Origin: Hyaloperonospora brassicae | Taxonomy: Eukaryota > Oomycota > Peronosporomycetes > Peronosporales > Peronosporaceae | Assembly: GCA_947650285.1 (NCBI GenBank) | Contig: CANTFL010000122.1 | Location: 1 to 64,000, forward strand | Direction of reading: 5' to 3' | Length of the DNA stretch: 64,000 nt | Shown: piece after piece, positions 10,652-22,001 of the stretch | How the letters are laid out: every line of letters starts with the position of its first letter | Position numbering within the stretch: the first letter of the stretch is position 1 | The notes under the pieces: model-generated | The model's input: the letters and a program-made list of their open reading frames with translations, nothing else | The model's database searches: none | Told to the model about the DNA's origin: nothing | Program-made: the position numbers and the translations under genes

Positions 10652-13600
10652 TCAGTTGTAACAACGTGATGGATTGATTTCGAAGCGAAAGGAGTGATGT
10701 TATTACTGCATATAGCTTTTGACGCGCGTCCATGCGAAGAGCCTTCGTGCTGGAACATAGGGGCGGGTAAGACAAGTCACACTTTATTGCTAGTTTGACA
10801 TAGGTAAGTATTGCCAAGACACAAGCAGGCTGACAAATGAAAAAGGGGTCAAGGGGTTGCTCATGCAAGCTTACAGTCGACACGAAAGACCGAAAAGGAC
10901 ATGAAGGGCAATCGAGGCAACGACCTTGAGTCGAAGTTTACCGGTATACCAGACCGACGTCCGAAGTTAGGGAACACGCATTCTTTAGCGCCGTCATTGA
11001 TCGGACCCCCGAAAACTGTCTGCTTGCTCGCTTGTCGACGTGTTTGACGTCCGCAACAGTGACGTGGTAGCTGATTTGGCTGCTGAGCATGTTATGGTGC
11101 ATTGAGTGAGTGGCGTGGATCACGGCGTGTTCTCTGGCAGCAGGTAAAATGTGCTTAACCATAAGAGCCTGGCACGGCAATGAGCTACTTTTTTCGGCCT
11201 GGACCAAAGTCTTCTTAAATTGCTTAGGAAGAGCCACAATACGCGTTGTAAACGGCTACATAGTCATTGCTGCGCTCATTGCGCCCATCCCTGTCAATAT
11301 GGTCGTGTATGTGTCTCGTGCAGTGGTACAAGGCTGGACAACCGCGCAGTCAAAGTGACCTTGACTTTTTGATAAAATGATGTGTATGCAGGCGGATCAT
11401 TGAAATGCGACCATGTGAACGGTATGCTTCCAGCTTTGCGCGTTCTATCAGATTACTCGTGACAAGATCCGAGATGACATTTGACGAAGCAGCTGCGTGT
11501 ACATGCTGAATTCGATATTGAGGGCGCAACCTTGACAAAACAGATGAGTTGCTAATGGTTGCCTGCGATAATATTTGGGATTGGTATGAGAAGGAATGAA
11601 GTCTGCGCCTCGATCTGCTAGCTCATGAACATTGTCGAGGTAGACTTGACATGACTAGCGGGATATATTCTGGACAACGTGCATTCGTAACCAAAAGTAT
11701 GGTTGCCGTATGCTGATGATCGCTATGGTCGTTTTTGCTGAGATGCATTGCGATGTTCCAGTACAGGTGGCGGCGGGTCAGGCACCAGTCACTACCATAT
11801 CACCAAAGTAGTGAACCTAGGATCGGGTGACGTCACTATCTTTCAGCCACCGTAAAATGTACACAGAGTACACAACCTCACCTGTTCCTGAATGACGCCG
11901 GGCTTAAACTTCACTGCTATTAAAGGCGCCATATAAACACGCTTGACAATTCTTGTTCGACTTCGACCATAAGTTAAACACTTGTATGTAGTTCTCTACT
12001 GCATCATGCGTAAAAGCAGTGCTATCTGTGAACGCATTTTTAAATGCCCGGTGACGCTAAAACTAGTGGAAAATACCGCCGTATCTTTTTATACCTTTTT
12101 TCTTTCTTTCCAGCAGCTGCACGATAGGTTCGTTTCCCAAGGTAACATATTGAGCTTGTTCTAAGCCAACATACCTAAGCCAGTCCAAGAGCTTACCCGT
12201 CGTCACCACCATTTCGAGTACATCATTGCCAGCAGTCTTTGCTGACCTTTATCACAATCCCACATGTTATGGACGTTGCGAAATATGTGGAAAGCTGCGC
12301 CAGCCTCGTTGTCATTACCTTGACTGCTAGCATTGCAATCGACTATCTGTCGCTAACAAGGTACCCCTGGCTTTCAGTGTGCCAATATACGATAGCGTTA
12401 TACCGCCTGCAAAAGTTCCTCTCCAGCCCTGCGAAGTGATCCAACTGCTTGAAAGAGAATTCTGGGGTAGGAAGTTGCACAGCTGTGGTCAAAGTGTGCA
12501 CTCTCGTTCTTGCATCTGGCAATCTGAATGTGGAAGCCAAGACATCTCCTCGCTGTTCGCTTTTCCTATTTCATCGCATCCGCTGCAATGATTCGCTCCC
12601 CAAAGTCGAGTCGAGACGGACACGGTTCGTCTTCCGACGTATTTGACGTCACCGGACGGCGAGGAACCTCAGCAATTCAAGAGCGGTACCATCGGATTGA
12701 TAAATAGACGGATTTGTTATCGATTCCACGTTTTCTCCACTGTTGTCGATTCCACCACATTCGTTCAACTGAAAGACGGAAATCGCGCAAACATGGCACA
12801 GCAAACGCATTATGGCGTCCGGTGGCTGCTCGGCGAGCTGCGAAATGACAATGGCAAGTCACGGGAGCTTTTGACCGCAAGGTGCGGACCATCCATCTTT
12901 CAGCCAGCTCCCATCACTGGAAGGATTTGGTCCTCCATTCTTTGAGTCGAAGCGCACATTCGCAGGTTTGTATGAGTATAACCAGGGCTTCTTACCCGTT
13001 TTGAATCGTTTTGTCCATTGATATAGGCAAACGACGCACGTACGAGTGTTCCGTGACTGGACCAAGACCGTTGCAGTTGCTGAATGATGGACTAGTCCGA
13101 CTCTGTTACAGGTTCACGTCTAAAAGGTGTACACCGAACAAGTCCATATGCAAGAAAAGGACGGTGGTCTTCTATCTACTTCATTGAAATAGGAGTCAAG
13201 TTGAGGTGTTAGTCGAGACGGACGAGCAACAGTGAGCGAATCGTGAAGCAAGTCGGCGTCGGTTATATACGTACAGAATAGATGAGCAAGCTCTGAACTT
13301 ATTTTATTACGAGTATTCCAGTCTAAAGGCTTAACAAACTTTGCGTATACACGCACCTGTAGCAGATGGCTAGATTTAGAGGCTGGTAAACGTCTTATGC
13401 GCTTGTGAGGCGTCAAATATTATCGCAGCTTAGATGTTTTGTTGTGTGATGAATGAACTGGTGCTGCTGACAATGTATCGAAGATAAGCATGCGAGAAAG
13501 AAACTCGACGGGTGATTTTGCCTGTGTAGTAAAAACGACCTGATTCAGCCGGCGACATAAAGTTGACTGAGAAGGAAAAAAATGTGTGGGCTAGTTCTAC

Positions 13601-13771
13601 CGCCGAGCGAGGATTGTGACCACGAACTTTCTACTTTTTTATACCTTAAGAGCTACCAACTAAGCAAGGGCTGTGCGTGTCAATAATGTGTCGCCAGTCC
13701 TACTCCGTGGCTTGCCAGTTGGCGAACAACGAGTTCTTCTCGAGTGTCACTAGGACCGCACTATATCAGTT
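10652..13771. other. About 3.1 kb with no recognised gene
   Basis: Only short ORFs in all frames. 12239-13070 contains several 60-100-codon frames on the plus strand (for example 12643-12945), but their junctions and compositions do not let me build a gene. Decayed or poorly conserved exons are possible. Confidence 0.4.
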
Positions 13772-14040
13772 GGAGATTTATAGGTACATACCCACCCTTT
13801 GATGCGCACACACACCCCTTCTATACAGAGGCCCCTCCTTGAGTACCGTAACCTCTCTAGCTAGGTACTGCACGCTTATTCATAAAAAAATGCCATATAA
13901 ATATTCTTTGCTTTGTACACCCCCCCGTAATGCAGGACTCTTTTGTATCAGCAAATAGCCTTGCTTATGACACCCGCTCTCATTATCCGGCACCCCCCCC
14001 CTATAAGTACCCCTAATACTACCATTTCCACTAATTTATA
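13772..14040 (+). repeat. Left arm of a ~270-bp inverted repeat
   Basis: It starts GGAGATTTATAGGTACA and contains AGGCCCCTCCTTGAGTACCG, GACACCCGCTCTCATTATCC and CCCCTAATACTACCATTTCC. The reverse complement of 15540-15809 carries the same blocks in the same order, with roughly 80% identity by eye. Arms this long are typical of foldback or Mutator-like DNA elements. Flanking bases do not show a clear target duplication. Confidence 0.75.
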
Positions 14041-14079
14041 GATGATTTTATTATTTAGGTCAAGTATTAAGCTTACCTC

Positions 14080-15000
14080 TTACTGGTACTGATCCAGCGT
14101 TCCGAGATCCACAGCTTCGATCTCTTGTTGTTCCTATATAAACGTTCGTTATGCAGATGACATGTGCATTCGCATCAACTCCATGCGCACTGTCTACACA
14201 GACACGGTCCCAACTGCAGTTGCGCTTTAACACTATAGTTATCCAAAGCCCACGTACCGACACATTCTTGGTCTGAAGTGCTGTCGCTAGCTTAGGGTCA
14301 GTGTGATGCAACCATAGCAACGAAAAAAATACATTACAATGATCAGGATGTGCACCATGTACAGCCCAGTAAACTTCCGCTCTTTCTATCGTACCTCAAT
14401 CAAAAGCTGCGAGTTTTTGTTTATGATGTCAAGCAGAACTTCCGGTGAAGCGTTTCTCTGGTCGACCGTATACAATGAGCCATCTTTACTTCATCGTTAC
14501 ACCGCGCAAAAAAGGGTTTATATCGTACCGGAATCTCGTGCATCTTCATGCCCGGACAAGCTGTGACGTCCGCTGCTATAGTGGAGGGAGCGGACGTGTT
14601 CACGATCAGGTCGTCATTTTTCGCTCTTGCCTGCTCGAACTGTTGCAATCGGACGAAAAAAAGAGTATTACAAAAAGTGAGTGATTCTTCAGCCAAACCT
14701 TTTTCTTGTACCTATCTTCTGATGTTTGCTAGCCACGTAAGACTAAACCATACAGCAGCATCACTTGACTCGCTGCAGCGAACTAAAAATGCGTGTTCAG
14801 AGGTGTTAGATTTGCAGACGAATGAGTTAGTACACGGAACGTGTCGAGAGAGCATGAGCTGATGATTCATTTAAGTGGTAAAAGGTGAAAAGATCCAATC
14901 GCACCTGATGCTGAATCTGTGTGGTCACCGAATCGAGCAACTGTGTGGCCTCGTCGCGGATCTGATCGATTCGGTTGCCATTTGCTGAGCTAATGGTCAC
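14080..15000 (-). CDS. Unidentified protein, C-terminal exons of a spliced gene
   Basis: On the minus strand, coding-like blocks with good splice signals follow one another. 14905-15000 is 32 codons (ISSANGNRIDQIRDEATQLL), between ttcag and gtgcga. 14529-14639 is 37 codons (FEQARAKNDDLIVNTSAP), after a pyrimidine-rich acceptor and before gtacga. About 14395-14486 reads SPEVLLDIINKNSQLLIE before gtacga. About 14258-14290 reads LATALQTKNVS before gtacgt. 14080-14133 reads EQQEIEAVDLGTLDQYQ-stop after tatatag. The junction entering the third block is unresolved. The composition suggests a helical or coiled-coil protein. I do not recognise the family. 5' exons may lie at 16.5-17.1 kb, in which case one inverted-repeat arm sits in an intron. 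Confidence 0.4.
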
Positions 15001-15539
15001 CTGAATTTACGGCTTCTTGCGTTTTCGAAATATGTGTCTGACCAAATGTGACTCGCACCACTGCGTTAAACTGACAAGAGAAGGTCAGCGTATCGGAGAC
15101 GTTATGCAACATTTAAAATTTGACAACAAGCTCAGCATGTTTATGCAGGTAAATAAAAAACAAAAGTATCACGCGAATATTTAAATAGTAGTAGTAGCGG
15201 TCGCCAACCGATTACTACTTTCTGTCGTCGCACTGTTGCGACGAGTGTTTGCACAATGTCAACTGCACACGCCGTCGGGCAGTGGTATCTCTCGTGACGA
15301 CATTGCAGTGCGTTAATTGCTGGTACTTGTTCTTTTTTTCGCTCGCCACTTCGATTTATATGTCTACCAGCGAACGCACCTGTGCAGTTCATCGACCGTG
15401 TGTACGTGTACGTGTGCGTACGTGCGTGTGTTGAGGTCACATGCTGTGCCTCTTTGCTTCTCGCCGCGGGAGCTCACGCGGCCTTACGGCTTTATTGCTT
15501 CTAGCATCTCAAGAGTTGTTGACGTTGTTTAGACGCTAT

Positions 15540-15809
15540 TTGAATTAGGGGAAATGGTAGTATTAGGGGTACTTATAGGGGGTGCCGGATAATGAGAGCG
15601 GGTGTCATACGCAAGGCTGTGTGCTGCCACAAAAGAGTCCTGTATTACGGAGGGGTGTGTACAAAGCAAACAATATTTATATTGCATTTTGTATGCATGA
15701 GTGTGCGGTGCCTAGTTAGGAAGGTTACGGTACTTGAGGAGGGGCCTCTGTATCTAAGGGAAGTGGTGTGTGTACGCATCAAACGGTGGGTGTGTACCTA
15801 TAAATCTCC
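15540..15809 (-). repeat. Right arm of the ~270-bp inverted repeat
   Basis: Reverse complement of 13772-14040 in block order, ending TAAATCTCC at 15809. Together the arms enclose about 1.5 kb that holds the exons of the unidentified minus-strand gene. Confidence 0.75.
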
Positions 15810-17434
15810 TTCAATAATAATGCAGTATCAATCGTCGTTGTAAGAAAATATAATTGGTTTTAGGTCGCATGAGTAAATCTGTACAAGACACGTGTCTTGT
15901 TAGGGCGTCTTTCACCACAAGAAAGAAAAGCCTTGTTAGGGCATATTCTCTCTAGCACATGGTGCTGTTGATTCTTTATATCGGAAGATTCCCCTGGACC
16001 AGGACTAATAGCCCAGTAAGCCAAGAAGACTCATTGAGCCTTCCTCTGGCACAGGAGCTGCTATCGCTCCGCTATATACTCAGCCTGATTACTTTGATGT
16101 AGGTTTGTATATCTTTTCTGTGTATCAGAATATACATCAACTTAGATGGCCGACATGTGTCAGACCCCGTTTCACGCACTTCGTACTTCCTAGCTTCCGT
16201 ACCGAATGCAACCTTAATGGTCCGCATACTTACCCGCAACGAGTTCTTCATGGTTGCACAACCTAAATGTCCCACCCTTGCATTCACACTTTTCTATGAT
16301 TTGCTCGTTTTGACGAGGTTGAACAAGACAAATGTTGAAAAGTGCGGGTTGTTTCTGCGAGTTTTGTCTGCCTGCCCCCTTTCTTCTAGAATGTTGCTGG
16401 CGTCAAACTATAATGTGTGACTGCGACTGTCGATGTGGGTTGCTTGCCCAGCTAACGATAAATAACACGAACGAAAAACGTGGCGTTTAGTCGGCACAGA
16501 AACATGTCGGACATTTAGCTACACAGATGTTGTTTTTGTGAATGTTGGTCGGGTATCGGACACGAGGAATGATAGTGTAACCATCGTCTTGCAAATGTAA
16601 ATAGTGAATTCTACAGAGGTCATGTGAAGAGTGCAGAATCGAGCGAATCTGCGTTTCGGGCGATGTCAGCTCATTTCTACCAGAAGACGCCTGCAGATCG
16701 TTGTAGTCTACACCTCGACAGCTAATTGACAACGCGTGTATGCGAGAGTGACCTTGTTGTCAAGCGACGCGAGACTGTTGTCACACTGACTTCAGTCCTT
16801 TGTGGACCATCTTCATCTGATTACGATGCAGTTCTTGGACTTGTGGTGCAGCATTCGCTTGAGCCGTTTGGTTGCGGCGTGGTACGTGTTCACGGCCGCG
16901 TTGCTGCTCTTCGACGGCATATGTGCTCTGCCTTCTCGGGATCGTCCATCGTTGCAAGCAAGAGGTCTTCGTCTGCGCCATTTGGGGTCATCTTCATCGT
17001 GCAGCTGTTGACATAACACACAGGTGCACGTGGTTGGCAGATTGACCAACCGATGGAAGCAAAATTCACGTAAAAGAACGTGTTCATGCCCAAGCCGAGT
17101 CTACTTGGGCACTCTGTTCCAAACTGCGACCTACCAAGCCCGTTGATCCGAGGAACCATGTGTATGCACGCACATGTTCAAGGCGTACCACTTACCGGTA
17201 CCATGTCCTCTTGGAGGAGCGCTAACTAGAGAGATGCAATGCCGGCAAGTCAGAGCTGTCGACAAAACCTGCGGCGAACAACCTACAGACCCGGGAGTGT
17301 GTGCGCAGAGAGGTGTCAAACTTGTGGCCATCAATACGCTTCAACAACAAAACGTCCTAATACACGAATCGCCCCACCGCTGGAACCGCTCGAGAACAAA
17401 CGACACGATCGAGCCAAAAATCAATTTGACCCGA
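15810..17434. other. Unresolved region, possible 5' exons of the minus-strand gene
   Basis: 16487-16732 and 16813-17159 on the minus strand contain frames with helical, charged sequence (for example DEDLLLATMDDPEKAEHI near 16930-16990; NAAVNTYHAATKRLKRML in another frame). These could be exons leading into 14905-15000, but reading frames and junctions disagree and no domain is recognisable. Confidence 0.3.
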
Positions 17435-17459
17435 GCCATTCGCACCGTAAACATTCCCT
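17435..17459 (+). promoter_or_regulatory. Possible oomycete initiator-like element
   Basis: GCCATTCGCACCGTAAACATTCCC lies about 265 bp upstream of the PI4-kinase start and resembles the GCTCATTYYNCANTTT-type initiator described for oomycete promoters. Similarity judged by eye only. Confidence 0.25.
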
Positions 17460-17699
17460 CCATCTGTTCGCCTTCTTTGCCCTTGATCTTTTTACAACAT
17501 GCCCACCCACTGAACCGTCTGCCCACAATATCCCGCTCAAGCGCTCGACCCCTTATTCGCAGTCAGCCGTAAATCAGCGTAGCTATTCGTCCGCCACCTG
17601 CTCGACTGCCAATGTCGTCTTCCTCTCTGCTCTCCAAATCATTGAGCCACTCGTCATGTCACACGCCAAAACCCCGCGCAGGGCCACCCGAATCCTGCG

Positions 17700-20600
17700 A
17701 TGCCGACGACGACGCGACGACACAATGGACTCGTGCGCATCCGCGAGCGTCTCGTCTCCCCCGCGTCCGATAGCGTGCACGCCGACCGTTCGCCTGACGC
17801 GACCGCCGCCTCCCGCACGCACTATGGCCACTTGCGCGACAACGTCTGGTACGTCTGTGGCGTTGATACGTCTTCTGCGACACTCGAGTGGTTCGCAGTC
17901 GACACCACTGGTACGGACAATGCCTCCGCCAGTAGCAATCGTCGAAGCAGTAGTAGTAGCAGCAGTGCCCTATTGCTAACGAGCACGAGCATCTCGGGCG
18001 TTGAGGCTGTGGACAGAGAACTGGAGAACGCGCTCGACGGCGCACGGACCGAACGGAACGTGTCGCGAGGGTGTAGCCAAGTCGACAGCTGTTTGTTCTA
18101 TGTGGAGGACAACGTGCTGGGCGTCGTGCTCTTGGTGGAAGCTGAGACGCAGACGCAGAGGGATCAGTGGGTGCAACTGCTCGACGAGGTGGTAGTTCAC
18201 AAGGACGAGGGGGAGACCGATCAGGCTGAAGAGGAGGTGGATGGAGAAAAGAACGAGGCAAAACAGGTGGGGGACGAGCAAGAGGGGGGGAACGATGCGC
18301 TTGGGCTTGTGCACGTGTCAGTGCCCGCGTCGGCTTCGTCCGTGCGACCGCTGCTGCATCAAGGCAGGTCCGAAAATCTACTTGAAGAAGGCGATCCGTT
18401 CGGTTTACTGTCGCTCACGACGTCAGCATTGCGTTCGTTCAAGGCGGCAGCGAGCAAAGCTGCGCCTGGGATGTTTACGATGGACCACTTTGAGCTCGTG
18501 GGGAAAAATGGAGACGCAGGGGAGATTGACGATATGGACGCTAGTGTCGAGCTCGATTGTGCAGCAGACGCTGCATCAGATCCGTCGCTATTGCGGCTGG
18601 CAGATCAACATCAGAATGGACAAATCGAACCCTATGGTAGACGCTCCAACAGCGACGCGACCGACCCTCGTAGCTCTCGTGTCGTTCGGGAATATGCTAT
18701 TAGTGGTACGAATCGGCGGCACAGTTTGAGCGCTGTGTTTGGCTCCGTTCTACGCCCGAGTCATGGCTGTCTACGCTGCAGTAAGCGACTTGGGCGGTTT
18801 ATACATACGCCGAAGTTGTGCGCGTCCTGTACGCACCGTTTTTGTCGTGATCATTGCAACCAGTGGACCACCATATATACACCCAAACCGATGACCCCAT
18901 CAGCTCAAGATATGATCCGATCTCAAGCAGGCGTGGGAGCTGTCCTCGCAACTGGACTGAAACGTGTGTGCATGGACTGCTTTCTGCGACAACAGCTGCT
19001 AACGTCACTACAAGAAGCTGGAGTGTACTATGCGTCTGTCGTCGACGAAGCCGGTGGGTTGTCACGCCTTGTGCGCTGGAAATATTTTGACCAGGCCCCC
19101 AAGCTTACGATTGCTGCTCACATTCGCGCTCGAAATCTCGGTCCTTTGAGTCTTCTCGCTGCAATGTACAAGTACCGACAGCAGCCATTTATGTTCGTCG
19201 TGGTGCTAGCGCAGCTAGTGCACAATGTCGAGAATTGCCTGGATACGATGGACTTTTATTGGCCACAGTTTTTGCAATGGGGCTTTGTGAACCTTTCGGA
19301 TGCGTCGAACAGCATCCGTGCCTTCTATCTCTTCTTTCTAGCTGCGGCTGCTCGTCGCAGCGTGCACTTAGCTGTCAAGGCAGCTTGGGAGTGCATTGCT
19401 GCTCATTGGGACGTAATGGCAGAAGGGTATTACAATCGTGGAAACGAAGTTATAGTGATGTTATTCTTCGTGATGAACGTCAACTTTGGCGAACTTCGAA
19501 GTGTATTGCCGCAACTGTTGTTTCCGCTAGCACCTGCACATCAACGCGAATCGTTCGACAAGTTGCTGGAACAACTGTACGAATACATTCGTCGTATCTA
19601 CGCTACCTCCCAACGCGAGTCTCCTTTTTACGAGTGGCTTCTCGCGCGCAGCAAGGAGGAGATATTGATCAGTTCACGAAACGTGCGCAAGCAGCTTCGT
19701 GCTGGTGATGGGTTTTTGGACCCATTTCCGACTGACTACATTGAAGAAGCACAACTCATGCTAGTAGAACGTCGGCGATCGGGAACCCAACATTATGTGG
19801 AGACGAAGCAGCGGATTTGGAGCAAACCTGCTCAACACGTGTTTGGCGACGAAATGCGGCTCGTGAGATTTCTCGTGGATCTGTGCACTTTCCTGAAAGA
19901 AAACATATCCGAGCCTTCGAAGCGAAAGACACAGCTTCCTGCACTTTTGCAGGAGATGCTTCGAGGGAAGCATATTCGTCCCGAAGCTGCGTTGCCACTG
20001 GCAGGTGACGTGATTCGTCCACACCGCGTGGTCAATGTTCTTACGGATGAAGGGACAGTATTTTCCACCAAGGCCCGTGCGCCGACATTGGTTTTCTTTG
20101 AGGTTATTGCTGCGTCACTAGAAAGTGATGGTGGCCTTCCCGGCAGCGAGCTTGATACTATAGCGGATGCTGCCGCGGACGTGATAAGCGACATAACGGG
20201 GGTGTTGGAACCACACCAGCACGAGATTATTAGCTACCTCGATGGAGAATTTGTGATGTCCTATGTGGCCGATCTGATTCCCATGTCATCTCAGGACTCA
20301 TTGCGGTCTTCGGTTCCGGAGGACCTGGACGGTCTAAACCATGTACTCTCGGTAGACATCACATCCCTTAGTGGCCAAGGTGAAACCGACAGCCTTTGCG
20401 GTAGTGAAAGTGGTGCTGAGGAGACGAATGGTGAGGACGATTTGAACACAAGGGACAGCTCAAACTCGGCAAACTTATTCGAGGCCTACAAATGTCGATT
20501 CTTTGGCGAACGCTTTGCCGACATGCAAAGACGTATTCGAGACCAGAGCTCTTTCTCGCATTACGACGGCTGGGCGCTGATCCCTGTTATTGCGAAGAGT

Positions 20601-21398
20601 TTTGACGACATGCGCCAGGAGGTCTTCGTGCTACAAGGACTGAAGTTGTTTCAACTTATCTTCCGCAAACATGGTCTCAGTCTCTGGATGCGCTACTACA
20701 GCATCGTGTGTGCGGGTAAGGATTGCGGACTGCTGGAGGTGATCACCGATGCGCAGTCGCTGGACGGCCTGAAAAAGAGAGGAAAGGCGGATGGTGGCGT
20801 TGGCACCTCGTTGGTGAAGATATTCGATGAGGCGTGTGGTCGAGATCCCGTGACTGGCAAACGCGATCCTGTCCGCCTCGAGAGGGCCCGTGCCAATTTT
20901 ATCTCGAGCATGGCGGCTTACAGTCTTTTTTCCTACATCTTCCTCGTGAAGGACCGACATAACGGCAACATCATGCTCGACACTGAAGGCCACGTCGTGC
21001 ACATCGACTTTGGCTTCGTTCTAGGTATTGCGCCCGGTAACACGTTCAGCCTTGAGACGGCCCCATTCAAGCTCACGTCTGAAATGGTGGCGATCATGGG
21101 CGCCGAGGGCTTCAATCACTACCGACAGCTCATGGCTCAAGGATTGCTCGCCCTGCACCTAGAAGCTTCGCAGTTGCTGTCTCTTGTATACTTGTCGTCC
21201 AAAGACTCGTGCTTTCCCTGCTTCAAAGGCCAGTCGCGAGCCCAAATAGTTCGGCGCCTTAGCCGTCGTCTGTGTGTTGGCTGGAGTGCCCAAGATGTTG
21301 AGCGTACTGCTTTCCGCATTGTGGACAAGAGCAGTGGGCACCGTGGCACGAGGCAATACGACTGGTTCCAAAAGGTTTCGAATGGCATCTTACCGTAA
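17700..21398 (+). CDS. Phosphatidylinositol 4-kinase with N-terminal PH and FYVE-like domains
   Basis: A single 1232-residue ORF. The ATG at 17700 is the first after an in-frame stop at 17643. A PH-like segment spans about residues 10-165: a short first half (RIRERLVS, LRDNVWYVCGVD), a Ser-rich insert, then FYVEDNVLGVVLLVEA and the final amphipathic WVQLLDEVV helix. An acidic linker follows. A FYVE-like zinc domain is at about 355-425, with CLRC, CASC, HRFCRDHC and CMDC ligand pairs but no canonical RHHCR. A helical (PIK/LKU-like) region follows at about 470-650. The lipid kinase domain is at about 955-1230: SFDDMRQEVFVLQ, catalytic loop KDRHNGNIMLD and HIDFGFVLGIAPG with the metal-binding Asp. 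The SFDD..QE motif and the C-terminus fit PI4K rather than PI3K. It would make PI4P on membranes selected by its N-terminal modules. No intron is evident. Confidence 0.9.
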   Translation: MPTTTRRHNGLVRIRERLVSPASDSVHADRSPDATAASRTHYGHLRDNVWYVCGVDTSSATLEWFAVDTTGTDNASASSNRRSSSSSSSALLLTSTSISGVEAVDRELENALDGARTERNVSRGCSQVDSCLFYVEDNVLGVVLLVEAETQTQRDQWVQLLDEVVVHKDEGETDQAEEEVDGEKNEAKQVGDEQEGGNDALGLVHVSVPASASSVRPLLHQGRSENLLEEGDPFGLLSLTTSALRSFKAAASKAAPGMFTMDHFELVGKNGDAGEIDDMDASVELDCAADAASDPSLLRLADQHQNGQIEPYGRRSNSDATDPRSSRVVREYAISGTNRRHSLSAVFGSVLRPSHGCLRCSKRLGRFIHTPKLCASCTHRFCRDHCNQWTTIYTPKPMTPSAQDMIRSQAGVGAVLATGLKRVCMDCFLRQQLLTSLQEAGVYYASVVDEAGGLSRLVRWKYFDQAPKLTIAAHIRARNLGPLSLLAAMYKYRQQPFMFVVVLAQLVHNVENCLDTMDFYWPQFLQWGFVNLSDASNSIRAFYLFFLAAAARRSVHLAVKAAWECIAAHWDVMAEGYYNRGNEVIVMLFFVMNVNFGELRSVLPQLLFPLAPAHQRESFDKLLEQLYEYIRRIYATSQRESPFYEWLLARSKEEILISSRNVRKQLRAGDGFLDPFPTDYIEEAQLMLVERRRSGTQHYVETKQRIWSKPAQHVFGDEMRLVRFLVDLCTFLKENISEPSKRKTQLPALLQEMLRGKHIRPEAALPLAGDVIRPHRVVNVLTDEGTVFSTKARAPTLVFFEVIAASLESDGGLPGSELDTIADAAADVISDITGVLEPHQHEIISYLDGEFVMSYVADLIPMSSQDSLRSSVPEDLDGLNHVLSVDITSLSGQGETDSLCGSESGAEETNGEDDLNTRDSSNSANLFEAYKCRFFGERFADMQRRIRDQSSFSHYDGWALIPVIAKSFDDMRQEVFVLQGLKLFQLIFRKHGLSLWMRYYSIVCAGKDCGLLEVITDAQSLDGLKKRGKADGGVGTSLVKIFDEACGRDPVTGKRDPVRLERARANFISSMAAYSLFSYIFLVKDRHNGNIMLDTEGHVVHIDFGFVLGIAPGNTFSLETAPFKLTSEMVAIMGAEGFNHYRQLMAQGLLALHLEASQLLSLVYLSSKDSCFPCFKGQSRAQIVRRLSRRLCVGWSAQDVERTAFRIVDKSSGHRGTRQYDWFQKVSNGILP

Positions 21399-22001
21399 GA
21401 CAAAGGGACGAAGAGCTGAAGGGTGACTTGGCATTGAGGAGGTATCGGTGGATGCAGCATTACGAACGTCTGCAACGCAACAGAAGATCTACAAGGGAGA
21501 TTTGTACGGCAATCACTGCAGCATGAGGGACGAAGTAAACATTGAGTAGAGGAGCTGCTGGGGGTGGCAGTGGCGGCTACTTCTGCGATAGTATCAGGCA
21601 GCCCATCCTAGTGAGGAAGCAAGATCGACTACTTGGTGGTGTGACGCCGCGGCTATGGATGCCAATACTCGATGGGCCGTTGACCGTGTTGCTGCGACAT
21701 CGACTTCCTTTGTTGTTGCCAGACCTGTTGCAAAAAATTTACGCGTCGTGTGACTGCTGCAGCTGTCAGGAAGCGTTCACGGCTGTTTGAGGACCGCCAG
21801 GAGCATCGCGACAGACGAGTAGTGAAGGATCTACTGACACCAAGAGGATGATGGGCTTCTAGATGTGCTGGCTGATAGACACCATGAGGGAAGCGAGCTT
21901 TGACGTACGCAACAGAGGCACAAGATGTAAAAACTATATGAATGTAGACCCAACCAATCCCCTTCTGAATTGTCACGGTCGTCTCCGTTCGTTTCGCTCC
22001 G
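21399..22001. other. Tail-to-tail intergenic region
   Basis: About 600 bp between the stops of the convergent PI4-kinase and SR-rich genes. No credible ORF; it should hold both 3' ends. Confidence 0.4.

Noticed and set aside
13741..15840. LTR retrotransposon interpretation of the 270-bp repeats
   Set aside because: The arms are inverted, not direct, and no pol sequence lies between them.
17239..17979. 246-codon plus-strand ORF overlapping the PI4-kinase start
   Set aside because: It continues into the PI4-kinase in another frame, is Thr/Pro/Arg-rich and has no domain; upstream part is promoter/5' UTR.
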